Below, piece by piece: positions 8,014 to 16,072 of a stretch of DNA of 61,367 nucleotides. The position numbers were made by a program, and so were the translations under genes. Source of the DNA: an uncultured Collinsella sp. (GTDB lineage: Bacteria > Actinomycetota > Coriobacteriia > Coriobacteriales > Coriobacteriaceae); the NCBI GenBank assembly GCA_959605475.1, contig CAUHFS010000004.1:1-61367 (forward strand), given 5' to 3'. The notes under the pieces were generated by a model that was not told the DNA's origin, did not search any database, and saw only the letters and a list, made by a program, of their open reading frames with translations. Position 1 is the stretch's first letter; each line of letters begins with the position of its first letter.

Positions 8014-8118
8014 CGCGAGCGCGCACGGGCGCCCCAACGTACGGGCTGCGGGCCGATTGGCGCCGCCGCCCGGCCTCTCGCTTTTCGAACACAACCTCGA
8101 CCGATAGGGGATTCCGAT

Positions 8119-9555
8119 ATGAAGACCATCAAGCTTGCTCCCGGTGAGCGCCTCGTTACCAACCAGCTCAACCGCAAGGGCGTGCTGCCGCAAAACATCG
8201 TCGACGCCGCTCGCGATATCGTGGCCAACGTGCGTGCCAACGGCGATGCCGCGGTGCGCGATTACTGCCAGCGTTTTGACGGTGTTGAGCTGCAGAGCTT
8301 CCGTCTGCCGCAGGAGCAGATCGATGCCGCGCTCGAAGGCCTCGATCCGGCCTTTGTCGCCGCGCTCGAAAAGGCTGCGCGCCAGATTCGCGAGTTCCAC
8401 CAGCGCGAGGTCGAGCAGAGCTGGTTTACCACGCGCCCGGACGGCACGATGCTCGGCGTTAAGGTGACCCCGCTTGCTGCGGCCGGCATCTACGTGCCGG
8501 GCGGTCGCGCGCAGTACCCTTCCACCGTGCTTATGAACGCCATTCCCGCCAAGGTTGCCGGCGTTGAGCGCGTGGTCATGGTGACCCCGCCGCAAAAGGA
8601 TGGACTGATTAGCCCGTATACGCTCGCGGCGGCCAAGCTCGGCGGCGTGGACGAAATCTATATGGTGGGCGGCGCCCAGGCCGTGGCCGCGCTGGCGTAC
8701 GGTACCGAGACCATTCCGCGCGTCGACAAAATCACCGGCCCGGGCAACGCCTTTGTTGCCGCTGCCAAGCAGATTGTCTCGGGTGACGTGGGTATCGACA
8801 TGGTCGCCGGTCCCTCCGAGGTCTGCGTGCTGGCCGATGCCACGGCCAAGCCTATGGTGGTCGCGGCCGACCTGATGGCTCAGGCCGAGCACGATCCGCT
8901 GGCGGCCTGCTATCTGGTGACCTGCGACGAGCAGTTTGCGCGTGAGGTCGAGGCGGGTATCGACATTCTGGTAGCGCAGTCCCCGCGTGCCGAGATTACG
9001 TGCGCTTCGCTCGATAACGAAGGCGCCATCGTGGTGGCCGCCGACATGGCGGCCGCCGTCGAGGCCGTGAACACCGTGGCGCCCGAGCACCTTGAGCTGC
9101 ACTGCAAGGATGCGATGGGCCTGCTCGGCGGCATTCGCAACGCCGGCGCCATCTTTGTGGGCGCTTGGAGCTCCGAGCCGCTCGGCGATTACGTTGCCGG
9201 TCCCAACCACACGTTGCCGACCGGCGGCACGGCCATGTTCTCCAACCCGCTTTCGGTCGAAGAGTTCGTTAAGCGCTCGAGCGTTATATGCTATACGCCC
9301 GAGGGCCTGCTCTCCGACGCTCCCGCTACGCAGCGTCTGGCCGAGGCCGAGGGCCTGTGGGCGCACGCGCTTTCGGCCGCACTGCGTCGCCGCGTGTTGG
9401 AGCAGGGCGAGGATGCCGTGAGCGCCGAGTCGCTCGCCGCGGCCGACCTGACCAAGGTTGCCTGGCCGGGCGACGCCGTGGCGACGGTTGCCGAGGGCGT
9501 GGACCTGGCGGCTGCAGGCGCAGATGGCGCTGGCGTAACCGGCGGGGAGGCCTAA
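8119..9555 (+). CDS. hisD: Histidinol dehydrogenase
   Basis: 478 residues; oxidises L-histidinol to L-histidine with two NAD+ in the last two steps of the pathway. Family motifs are present: AAGIYVPGGRAQYPST, the signature region KITGPGNAFV, DMVAGPSEV, the catalytic APEHLELH (His324) and the zinc/substrate segment GPNHTLPTGG. The length is a little above the usual 430 because of an Ala/Gly-rich C-terminal tail. The 105-nt gap from hisG is GC-rich and holds no recognisable site. The hisC start follows after one base. Confidence 0.96.
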   Translation: MKTIKLAPGERLVTNQLNRKGVLPQNIVDAARDIVANVRANGDAAVRDYCQRFDGVELQSFRLPQEQIDAALEGLDPAFVAALEKAARQIREFHQREVEQSWFTTRPDGTMLGVKVTPLAAAGIYVPGGRAQYPSTVLMNAIPAKVAGVERVVMVTPPQKDGLISPYTLAAAKLGGVDEIYMVGGAQAVAALAYGTETIPRVDKITGPGNAFVAAAKQIVSGDVGIDMVAGPSEVCVLADATAKPMVVAADLMAQAEHDPLAACYLVTCDEQFAREVEAGIDILVAQSPRAEITCASLDNEGAIVVAADMAAAVEAVNTVAPEHLELHCKDAMGLLGGIRNAGAIFVGAWSSEPLGDYVAGPNHTLPTGGTAMFSNPLSVEEFVKRSSVICYTPEGLLSDAPATQRLAEAEGLWAHALSAALRRRVLEQGEDAVSAESLAAADLTKVAWPGDAVATVAEGVDLAAAGADGAGVTGGEA

Positions 9556-9556
9556 T

Positions 9557-10672
9557 ATGGCCGAACTCACGCCTCGCATGAAGGAGCTCGTCCAGCCTTA
9601 CCTGGCCGGTATTGAGCCCTACGATCCCAACTTTACGCCCACGCGCATCAACCTTTCGGCCAACGAGAACACCTATCCCGTGCCGGCTGGCGTGCGCGAG
9701 GCGGTCGACGCCGCCCTGGCTGCCACGCCGCTCAACCGCTATCCCGATCCCATGTCCAACGATCTGCGTGACGAGCTTGCCGCTTGGCATGGTGTGGCGC
9801 GCGAGAATGTCTGCGTGGGCAACGGCGGCGACGAGCTGCTCTATAACTACCTGTTGGCGTTTGGCGGCGCGGGACGGACCCTGCTCAACTGCCCGCCGTG
9901 CTTTAGCGAGTATGCGTTCTTTGCGTCGCTCTGCCAGACCGAGGTGCGCGACGTGTGGCGCGACCCGGCGACCTTTGAACTCGACCAAGCGGCGGTGCTC
10001 GCGGCCGCACCCGAGTGCAACCTGACCATCGTGACTTCGCCCAACAACCCCACGGGCGACGTGGCACCGCTCGACTTTGTCTCGGCCCTGTGCGATGCGT
10101 GCCCCGGCATGGTCATGGTCGACGAGGCCTACGTTGAGTTTGCAGACGATTCGTTTGGCGCGGCTACCACGGCGCAGGGGCTTATCGCCGAGCATCCCAA
10201 CCTGGTGATTCTGCATACGCTGTCCAAGGCGTTTGGCGCTGCCGGCACGCGTCTGGGCTATGTGATCGCGGCGCCCGAGGTCATCGATGTGTTTGCGGCG
10301 ATTCGCCAAATCTACTCGGTTAACGTGCTGAGCCAGGCCGCCGCGCTTGCCTGCGTGCGTGCCCGCGATGCGTACGCGCCCGTAGTGGCACAGGTTGCAT
10401 CCGAGCGCGAGCGCGAGCTGTGCGCCCTACGCGCAATGGCTGCCGAGGGTCTGACCGTGGAGGCGTGGCCGAGCGCGGCGAACTTTGTGCTCGTGCGCAC
10501 GCCGCATGCCACGCGCGTGCGCGAGCGTCTGCGCGACGAGTATTCGATTTTGGTGCGCGACTTTAGCTACGCGCCGGGGCTCGCGGACTGCCTACGCATT
10601 ACCGTGGGTACCCCGCAGGAAAACGACGAGGTGCTGGCTGCGTTTGCCGCGCTGGTGAAGGAGGAGATGTAG
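9557..10672 (+). CDS. hisC: Histidinol-phosphate aminotransferase
   Basis: 371-residue PLP enzyme (fold type I aminotransferase) that transfers the amino group from glutamate to imidazole-acetol phosphate. The PLP lysine is Lys224 in HTLSKAFGAAGTRLG. Also visible are SPNNPTGD and the D-E-A-Y motif VDEAYVEF. The start is one base after the hisD stop and the stop codon abuts the hisB ATG, so the three genes are translationally coupled. Confidence 0.95.
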   Translation: MAELTPRMKELVQPYLAGIEPYDPNFTPTRINLSANENTYPVPAGVREAVDAALAATPLNRYPDPMSNDLRDELAAWHGVARENVCVGNGGDELLYNYLLAFGGAGRTLLNCPPCFSEYAFFASLCQTEVRDVWRDPATFELDQAAVLAAAPECNLTIVTSPNNPTGDVAPLDFVSALCDACPGMVMVDEAYVEFADDSFGAATTAQGLIAEHPNLVILHTLSKAFGAAGTRLGYVIAAPEVIDVFAAIRQIYSVNVLSQAAALACVRARDAYAPVVAQVASERERELCALRAMAAEGLTVEAWPSAANFVLVRTPHATRVRERLRDEYSILVRDFSYAPGLADCLRITVGTPQENDEVLAAFAALVKEEM

Positions 10673-11260
10673 ATGGACCGCTATGCCGAGGTGACCCGCA
10701 AGACGGGCGAGACCGACATTGTCGTAAAGCTCGACCTGGACGGAAGCGGCGTGTGCGATATCTCGACCGGCGTGCCGTTTTTCGACCACATGCTCAACGC
10801 TTTTGGCCGCCATGGTCTGTTCGATCTGACGGTGCACGCGGTGGGCGACGTGGAGGTCGATGCGCACCACACCGTCGAGGACACGGGTATCGTGCTGGGC
10901 GAGGCGTTTTGCCAGGCACTGGGCGACAAGGCGGGCATTACGCGCTTTGCCGACGCGGCGATTGCCATGGACGAGACGCTCGTGATGGCCGCCGTGGATA
11001 TTTCGGGTCGCGGGCAGGCCTATTGCGAACTGCCCGTGCCGACTGAGCGCGTGGGCAGCTTTGATACCGAGCTGGCCGTCGAGTTCTTCTACGCCTTTGC
11101 GCGCGATGCCAAACTCACGCTGCACGTGCGCGAGCTGGCGGGCGGCAACTCACATCACATTATCGAGGCTGCCTTTAAGGCCGTGGGCCGCACAATGCGC
11201 CACGCCTGCGAGCTCGATTCCCGCGTGCAGGGCATCCCCAGTACCAAGGGCTCACTGTAA
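10673..11260 (+). CDS. hisB: Imidazoleglycerol-phosphate dehydratase
   Basis: 195-residue monofunctional IGP dehydratase, the normal size. The metal-binding motifs are both present: DAHHTVED (His65, His66 with Glu69/Asp70) and GGNSHHIIEAAFKA. It lacks the HAD phosphatase domain found in enterobacterial HisB, so the histidinol-phosphatase step needs another enzyme, supplied by the PHP protein at 14622-15533. The ATG immediately follows the hisC stop. Confidence 0.96.
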   Translation: MDRYAEVTRKTGETDIVVKLDLDGSGVCDISTGVPFFDHMLNAFGRHGLFDLTVHAVGDVEVDAHHTVEDTGIVLGEAFCQALGDKAGITRFADAAIAMDETLVMAAVDISGRGQAYCELPVPTERVGSFDTELAVEFFYAFARDAKLTLHVRELAGGNSHHIIEAAFKAVGRTMRHACELDSRVQGIPSTKGSL

Positions 11261-11294
11261 CCTGCCAAAAAGGGACAGGTTTATTTTGGCAGGT
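11260..11294 (+). repeat. Small hairpin repeat between hisB and hisH (GGGAC-loop family)
   Basis: ACCTGCCAAAA (11260-11270) and TTTTGGCAGGT (11284-11294) form a perfect 11-bp stem around the loop AGGGACAGGTTTA. The loop belongs to the GGGAC-N(4-5)-TTA family seen five more times in this window. It lies inside the his operon, directly after the hisB stop. Confidence 0.8.
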
Positions 11295-11320
11295 ATTGAA
11301 TGGGGAAAAGGAGGGGTCGC

Positions 11321-12022
11321 GTGGGCGAACCGAAGATCGTGGTGGTCGACTACCACAAGGGCAACTTGTCGAGCGTCGTGCGCGGGCTTGCGCGCGCCGG
11401 TGCCGCCGCCTGCACGTCGGATGATCCGGAGCAGATCCGCAACGCGGACGGCCTGGTCATCCCGGGCGTGGGCGCGTTCTATGACGCGATCGCCCTTATG
11501 CGTCAGAGCGGCGAGGCGGACGCGGTGCTCGATGCCGTTGCCGCCGGAACTCCGCTGCTCGGCATCTGCCTGGGCCTTCAGCTGTTTTTTGAGCGCGGCA
11601 ACGAGGGCGTGCCTGCGGACGAGGGCGTGGTCGCCGACGGTAACGCCCCCGAGCAGGCTGACGGCCCCTGGGTCGATGGCCTGGGCATCATGCGCGGCTC
11701 GTGCACGCGCCTGGAGTCGAGCCGCCTGAAGGTGCCGCACGTGGGCTGGGACCAGGTGCACATGACGCCCACCGGTGCGGCCGACCCGCTGCTCGCCGGT
11801 TTTGCCGAGGGCGCCAACATGTGCTTCACCCACAGCTACGCGGTGGCCGACGACGCCGATGCCGCCGATGTGCTGGCGCGCACGCACTATACGCGGAGCT
11901 TCCCGTGCATCGTGCGCCATGGCAACGTGTGGGGCTGCCAGTTCCATCCCGAGAAATCCTCCGCGCTGGGTCAGCGCATCCTTAAGAACTTCGTGAGCAT
12001 CGTCGAGGGGGCCGGCCGATGA
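11321..12022 (+). CDS. hisH: Imidazole glycerol phosphate synthase, glutaminase subunit
   Basis: 233-residue class I glutamine amidotransferase that feeds ammonia to HisF. The nucleophile is Cys83 in LLGICLGLQLFF; the catalytic His-Glu pair lies in WGCQFHPEKSS. I prefer GTG 11321 because AAAAGGAGGGG lies 5-15 bases before it and the product begins VGEPKIVVVDY, as HisH usually does; the upstream ATG 11300 would add MGKRRGR and include the RBS. The stop overlaps the hisA start by four bases (ATGA). Confidence 0.94.
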   Translation: MGEPKIVVVDYHKGNLSSVVRGLARAGAAACTSDDPEQIRNADGLVIPGVGAFYDAIALMRQSGEADAVLDAVAAGTPLLGICLGLQLFFERGNEGVPADEGVVADGNAPEQADGPWVDGLGIMRGSCTRLESSRLKVPHVGWDQVHMTPTGAADPLLAGFAEGANMCFTHSYAVADDADAADVLARTHYTRSFPCIVRHGNVWGCQFHPEKSSALGQRILKNFVSIVEGAGR

Positions 12023-12762
12023 TTCTGTTTCCCGCAATCGATCTGATCGGCGGCAAGGTCGTGCGCCTGGAGCGCGGCGACCGGAGCCGCTGCAAGGTAT
12101 ATTCCGACGACCCCGTGGCAGTCGCCCGCTCGTTCGCCGAGCAGGGTGCGAGCTGGGTGCACGTCGTCGACCTGTCTGCTGCCTTTGGCGAGGACGAGGA
12201 CACGTGTGCTGCCAACTCGGCGGCGATTAAGGGCATCTGCGGCATCGACGGTCTGTCTGTGGACGTGGGCGGCGGCGTTCGCTCGCTTGCACGCATCGAC
12301 GAGCTGGCCGGCTACGGCGCGCGTCGCATCGCACTGGGCACGGTGCTCGTGACCGAGCCGGGTTTTGCCGAGGTGGCGGCCCAAGGCTTTGGCGAGCTGC
12401 TCGTGGCCGACATCGCCGCGCGCGACGGCCAGGTCAAGGTGAACGGCTGGCGCGACGGCGCGGGCGTGGCACTCGACGATGCCGTGGCACAGCTCACCGA
12501 GCTGGGCTTTAAGCATCTGGTGTATACCGACATCGCGCGCGATGGCATGCAGACGGGCATCGATGTGGCGGCGTATCGCCATGTTGCCAAGGTCGCGGGC
12601 TTTCCTGTCGTGGCTTCGGGCGGCATCTCTACGCTCGATGACATTCGCGCGCTGGCTGCGGTGGGTGAGGATGCCATCGAGGGTGCCATTACCGGCCGTG
12701 CGCTCTACGAGGGCAACTTTACGCTGGCCCAGGCACTGGCCGCCGCCCGAGGGGAGGAGTAG
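12019..12762 (+). CDS. hisA: ProFAR isomerase (phosphoribosylformimino-AICAR-P isomerase)
   Basis: 247-residue beta/alpha barrel that converts ProFAR to PRFAR. The first catalytic Asp is Asp8 in FPAIDLIGGKVV and the second is in YTDIARDGMQTG. VDVGGGVR and ASGGISTLDD are the phosphate-binding loops of the barrel. It overlaps hisH by four bases and hisF starts three bases after its stop. PriA-type dual-function enzymes also belong to this family, but no trp context suggests that here. Confidence 0.94.
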   Translation: MILFPAIDLIGGKVVRLERGDRSRCKVYSDDPVAVARSFAEQGASWVHVVDLSAAFGEDEDTCAANSAAIKGICGIDGLSVDVGGGVRSLARIDELAGYGARRIALGTVLVTEPGFAEVAAQGFGELLVADIAARDGQVKVNGWRDGAGVALDDAVAQLTELGFKHLVYTDIARDGMQTGIDVAAYRHVAKVAGFPVVASGGISTLDDIRALAAVGEDAIEGAITGRALYEGNFTLAQALAAARGEE

Positions 12763-12765
12763 CCC

Positions 12766-13548
12766 ATGCTTACCAAACGCGTGATTCCCTGTCTGGACGT
12801 CAAGGACGGCCGTGTGGTCAAGGGCGTCAACTTTGTGAGCTTGCGCGATGCGGGCGATCCGGTGGAGTTGGCGCGCGCCTACGACTGCGAGGGCGCGGAC
12901 GAGGTTGTATTTTTGGACATTACCGCGACGAGTGACAACCGTGCGACGACCATCGAGATGGCGGCGCACGCGGCCGAGGAGCTCGCTATTCCCTATACCG
13001 TGGGCGGCGGTTTCCGCGACCTGGCGGGCATGCGATCCATGGTGGCGGCCGGTGCCGACAAGGTATCGCTCAACTCTGCCGCTGTGCGCGACCCGTCGCT
13101 GATCAGCCAAGCTGCCGCGGCGTTTGGCAGCCAGGCCGTGGTCGTGGCGATCGATGCCAAGCGCGTCGGCCTGCCTGGGCAGCCGGATGCCGACAAGTGG
13201 GAGGTTTTTACCGCAGGAGGCCGCAACGCCACGGGTATCGATGCGGTGGCATGGGCCGAGGAGGCGGCTCGTCGCGGCGCCGGCGAGATTCTGCTGACCA
13301 GCATGGACCGCGACGGCACCAAGGCCGGCTTTGACCTGGCGCTCACCCGTGCCGTGGCGCGCGTGGTGCCAATCCCCGTCATCGCGAGCGGCGGCGTGGG
13401 CACGCTCGAGCATTTTGCCGAGGGCGTGATCGAGGGCGAAGCCGACGCCGTGCTGGCGGCCAGCGTCTTTCACTTTGGAACCTTCAGCATTCGCCAGGTG
13501 AAGGAGTATATGGCCAGCCAGGGCATCCCTGTCAGGTTGGACTTCTAG
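12766..13548 (+). CDS. hisF: Imidazole glycerol phosphate synthase, cyclase subunit
   Basis: 260-residue beta/alpha barrel partner of HisH; makes IGP and AICAR from PRFAR. The catalytic Asp11 lies in VIPCLDVKDGR and the second in VVVAIDAKRV. VGGGFRD and ASGGVGT are phosphate-binding loops. The next 147 bases hold a structured repeat, the only long gap inside the his operon. Confidence 0.96.
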   Translation: MLTKRVIPCLDVKDGRVVKGVNFVSLRDAGDPVELARAYDCEGADEVVFLDITATSDNRATTIEMAAHAAEELAIPYTVGGGFRDLAGMRSMVAAGADKVSLNSAAVRDPSLISQAAAAFGSQAVVVAIDAKRVGLPGQPDADKWEVFTAGGRNATGIDAVAWAEEAARRGAGEILLTSMDRDGTKAGFDLALTRAVARVVPIPVIASGGVGTLEHFAEGVIEGEADAVLAASVFHFGTFSIRQVKEYMASQGIPVRLDF

Positions 13549-13665
13549 TGCTGCGGCTTGCCCAGGCACCGCATCTTGCCGCTCAAACCGTCGCTCGCGT
13601 ACCAAAGTACGCGTCGCTCCTCTTTCGCGGCAACCTGCGGCACCTGGACAACCCTCGCCGACCTG
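13549..13665 (+). repeat. ~100-nt structured element, copy 1 (between hisF and hisI)
   Basis: It begins right after the hisF stop. It folds as nested stems: TTGCCCAGG with CCTGGACAA outside, then CTTGCCGC with GCGGCAAC, then an inner hairpin GCGTAC-caaa-GTACGC. The inner hairpin is flanked by unpaired CGTCG and CTCCTCTTTC, which are identical in the copies at 52904 and 60887 although the stems differ. The first ~95 nt match the 52904 copy at nearly every position. Confidence 0.8.
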
Positions 13666-13695
13666 TGGGATTTCGTTTGTTACTTGGGAGAAATG

Positions 13696-14037
13696 ATGAC
13701 TGAGGTAATAGAAGCGTCTGATCTTACGTACGACGCCCGCGGGCTGATTCCTTGCGTGGTTCAGCAGTATGACACCGGTGAGGTGCTTATGGTTGCTTGG
13801 ATGAACGAGGAATCGGTGGGGCTGACGCTCAAGACCGGCACCACGTGGTTTTGGAGCCGCAGCCGCCAAGAGCTCTGGAACAAGGGCGCGACGAGCGGCA
13901 ATATGCAGGAGGTCAAGGAACTCTGGGCCGACTGCGATTACGATACACTGCTGGTCAAGGTCGACTCGCCGGGTCCGGCCTGCCACACCGGCAACCGTAC
14001 CTGCTTCTTTAAGTGCGTGGAAGGGGGAGCGCGATGA
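13696..14037 (+). CDS. hisI: Phosphoribosyl-AMP cyclohydrolase
   Basis: 113-residue zinc enzyme that opens the purine ring of phosphoribosyl-AMP. The metal-binding region is complete (WADCDYDTLLVKV followed by GPACHTGNRTCFF). ATG 13696 is chosen over the adjacent ATG 13693 for better spacing from GGGAG (13686-13690); longer in-frame starts would run through the structured repeat. Monofunctional: HisE is a separate gene 240 bp downstream. The stop overlaps the start of the next small ORF by four bases. Confidence 0.94.
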   Translation: MTEVIEASDLTYDARGLIPCVVQQYDTGEVLMVAWMNEESVGLTLKTGTTWFWSRSRQELWNKGATSGNMQEVKELWADCDYDTLLVKVDSPGPACHTGNRTCFFKCVEGGAR

Positions 14038-14261
14038 GGGTCGTGACGCCGTTCGAAGTCGCCGATTGTAACGCCGAGCTCCTCCGTGCGGGCGTGCCGT
14101 GCCGCGTGCATCTGACCGATGCCTGCGGGGCACAGTCGCTTTGGCTCGAGACCGAGAAAGAAAGGCTCGATGAGGCCCATGCCGTCATCGATGGGTTCTT
14201 TGGGAAGAAGGGCGCAAAGCCTCGGTTCGATGGGGCCGGTACCTACTTTACGCTGCAGTAA
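14034..14261 (+). CDS. Small conserved-looking protein inside the his operon
   Basis: 75 residues, not a known histidine enzyme. It starts MRVVTPFEVADCNAELL and contains GVPCRVHLTDACGAQSLWLE, then a charged helix and FFGKKGAKPRFDGAGTYFTLQ. The central TDACG with two cysteines resembles the signature of small Coriobacteria proteins annotated as RDAC family, but that is from memory and uncertain. The ATGA overlap with hisI, an upstream GGGGGAG RBS and hisE 15 nt downstream show it is translated as part of the operon. A role in regulating or scaffolding HisI/HisE is a guess. Confidence 0.7.
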   Translation: MRVVTPFEVADCNAELLRAGVPCRVHLTDACGAQSLWLETEKERLDEAHAVIDGFFGKKGAKPRFDGAGTYFTLQ

Positions 14262-14276
14262 CGAGAGGAAATAACC

Positions 14277-14594
14277 ATGGGAGTCAGAACCGCTAACGTG
14301 CAGCCGGGAAATATCGGCGAGACCTTGACCGGCCTTGCTGAGGTGATTCACGGCCGTCGCGATGCGTCGCCACAGGAGAGCTACACCGCCCGTCTGCTGA
14401 CCGATGTCGAGGACGAGCTGCTCAAGAAGCTTGCCGAGGAGGCGAGCGAGGTTATCATGGCTTGCAAGGATAACGACCACGACCACATCCGCTACGAGGC
14501 CGGCGACCTGGTCTACCACCTGCTCGTAACCCTGGAGCGTTATGGCATCACCCTCGACGAACTGGCCGGCGAACTCAACGCCCGCCGCCACTAG
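14277..14594 (+). CDS. hisE: Phosphoribosyl-ATP pyrophosphohydrolase
   Basis: 105-residue all-alpha NTP pyrophosphohydrolase (MazG-like fold) that converts phosphoribosyl-ATP to phosphoribosyl-AMP, the second step of the pathway. The metal-binding motif EEASEVIMA followed by YEAGDLVYHLLV (E-x-x-E ... E-x-x-D) is intact. The RBS GAGAGGAAA precedes the ATG. It is the last gene of the operon; a small GGGAC-loop hairpin begins at its stop codon. Confidence 0.95.
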   Translation: MGVRTANVQPGNIGETLTGLAEVIHGRRDASPQESYTARLLTDVEDELLKKLAEEASEVIMACKDNDHDHIRYEAGDLVYHLLVTLERYGITLDELAGELNARRH

Positions 14595-14621
14595 TCATCG
14601 GGGACGTTCTTAAACGACTAG
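14591..14621 (+). repeat. GGGAC-loop hairpin at the end of the his operon
   Basis: CTAGTC (14591-14596) pairs with GACTAG (14616-14621), with one mismatch in the next two pairs. The loop CGGGGACGTTCTTAA belongs to the GGGAC-N-TTA family. It separates the convergent hisE and histidinol-phosphatase genes. There is no U-tract, so terminator function is doubtful. Confidence 0.7.
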
Positions 14622-15533
14622 TTAGGCGAGGGGCGTGGACTCCCATTCGCCGGTGGGGTGGGGGATGTCGAAGGTTCGATAACTGCAGTCGTAGGCGTGG
14701 GCTTGCGCTTCGCGGATATTCCAACAGATGTCACAGGCGCGGTGTGCGTCCGAGCCAAAGGTGATTGGCACCTCGGCGTGGGCGAAGCAGCGCAACAGCC
14801 CCGTCGAGGGGTAATAGTCGTCGAGGCCCTTACGCGGCGCGGCGGTCGAGACTTCGACACGGCGACCCGTGTCGTGAGCGCATTCGGCCATCTGCCCCCA
14901 AAACGGCGCCGGGTCAAAATCGGGCGCAAAGCCTTCCTTCGAAAAGCGCATGACCAGGTCGGGATGGGCCATTACATCAAAGTTGAGTGAGCTTTCGCAA
15001 GCACGGCACCAGTCGTCGACGTAGCGCTCCCACACGCCGCGCACGCCCAGGTTTTCCCAAACATGCAGGTTGGTATCGTCGTCGATCCAGCCGCAAAGGG
15101 AATCGGGTGTATCGGGGCGCGCGACGTTTTCCGTTCCCACCGTACCCGCGGCACCTGCCATGATATCGCCCGGGTCGCCAATCCAATGCACGCTGCCCAA
15201 GCGCACCACGGCGCCCTGGGACCAGCGCTCAACCAAGGGTTCGCAGCCCTCGTACCAATCGCATTCAAAGCCATAGATAAGCTCGAGCTCCGGCGCGATT
15301 TGCGCGGCAAGCCTGCGGGCGTCCTCAAAGGCCAGACGATGTGCCGGCAAGTCGCCCTCGACGACCTGCACCTCGCAGTTAGCATCCATACTGGCAGGCA
15401 GGGCGAGGTGGTCGGTCGAGACCATAACGCGGCAGCCTGCCGCAGCAGCGGCACGGACGTTGTCATCAAACGAGGCATGGCCGTCCGAAAACGAGGTGTG
15501 GGTGTGACAATCGACCAGCGGGCAAGCGGACAT
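14622..15533 (-). CDS. Histidinol-phosphatase, PHP family
   Basis: 303-residue PHP-domain phosphoesterase. The metal ligands of the family are all visible: DCHTHTSFSDG (His10, His12), STDHLALP, GFECDWYEG, GSVHWIGD, DVMAHPDLV and FGSDAH near the C-terminus. It is convergent with the his operon and supplies the step that monofunctional HisB cannot do (histidinol phosphate to histidinol), completing the pathway. The fold is shared with other PHP phosphatases, so the substrate rests on this context and on similarity to HisJ/HisK. Confidence 0.85.
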   Translation of the reverse strand: MSACPLVDCHTHTSFSDGHASFDDNVRAAAAAGCRVMVSTDHLALPASMDANCEVQVVEGDLPAHRLAFEDARRLAAQIAPELELIYGFECDWYEGCEPLVERWSQGAVVRLGSVHWIGDPGDIMAGAAGTVGTENVARPDTPDSLCGWIDDDTNLHVWENLGVRGVWERYVDDWCRACESSLNFDVMAHPDLVMRFSKEGFAPDFDPAPFWGQMAECAHDTGRRVEVSTAAPRKGLDDYYPSTGLLRCFAHAEVPITFGSDAHRACDICWNIREAQAHAYDCSYRTFDIPHPTGEWESTPLA

Positions 15534-15652
15534 GGCGGCTCCTTTGCGTCAAGCGAATCCGCTTCATTGTAATGGCGCAGCCTCGGCGCGGCGGGAACGC
15601 TGCAAGTCGAAACCGACTGGAAAGGACAGGCGGCGCGTGCCGGCGCCGGCGA

Positions 15653-16072
15653 CTACTTGCTCCGCGCCGCCGCGCGTTTGGCCTGCGCCGTTACCATCGC
15701 GTGTCTCACGGCGGTGATGGGGCGATAGCAGATCATGCGCGGGCCCGACCAGCGCATGACCTCGCGGATCATCTCGCGCATGGCAGGACGGTAACAATGC
15801 GAAGGACAGGCCGAGCAAAATGTCTTGGTGCCCATGTGCGGGCAGTGCTCAATGCGCGCGATGGCGTATTTCTTCAGCTCGGCGCATTCGGGGCAGAGCG
15901 TAATGGTCCGAAGGCCGAGCTTCACGCGCACGGGCTCATCGTCGCCAGCCTGTTCGACCGCATGCCCGCCGCCATGATGCCCGCGGCACCACAGCGCAAT
16001 CATCTGCGACACCATCTGGGCCTCGCGTGTACGTTTGCGCGCCAGCTCCGGCGTGTCGGCAGTGCGCGCCAT
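15653..16072 (-). CDS. YgbA_NO (nitrous-oxide-stimulated promoter) family protein
   Basis: 139-residue cysteine-rich protein. The block CPHMGTKTFCSACPSHCY followed by MREMIREVMRWSGPRM matches the YgbA_NO family, induced by nitrosative stress in enterobacteria. It has at least seven cysteines, including C-x2-C and C-x3-C pairs, which suggests metal or Fe-S binding. The start is ATG 16072, whose A overlaps the stop of the ABC transporter gene upstream on this strand, so the two are translationally coupled. The C-terminus is Arg/Lys/Ala-rich. The biochemical function is not established. Confidence 0.75.
   Translation of the reverse strand: MARTADTPELARKRTREAQMVSQMIALWCRGHHGGGHAVEQAGDDEPVRVKLGLRTITLCPECAELKKYAIARIEHCPHMGTKTFCSACPSHCYRPAMREMIREVMRWSGPRMICYRPITAVRHAMVTAQAKRAAARSK

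Noticed and set aside
6265..9579. A 1104-codon minus-strand ORF over hisZG and hisD
   Set aside because: Shadow of strong GC3 bias; Arg/His/Gly-rich low-complexity translation with no recognisable domain.
11971..14133. A 720-codon minus-strand ORF over hisA, hisF and hisI
   Set aside because: Antisense shadow as above; all three plus-strand genes have intact catalytic motifs.
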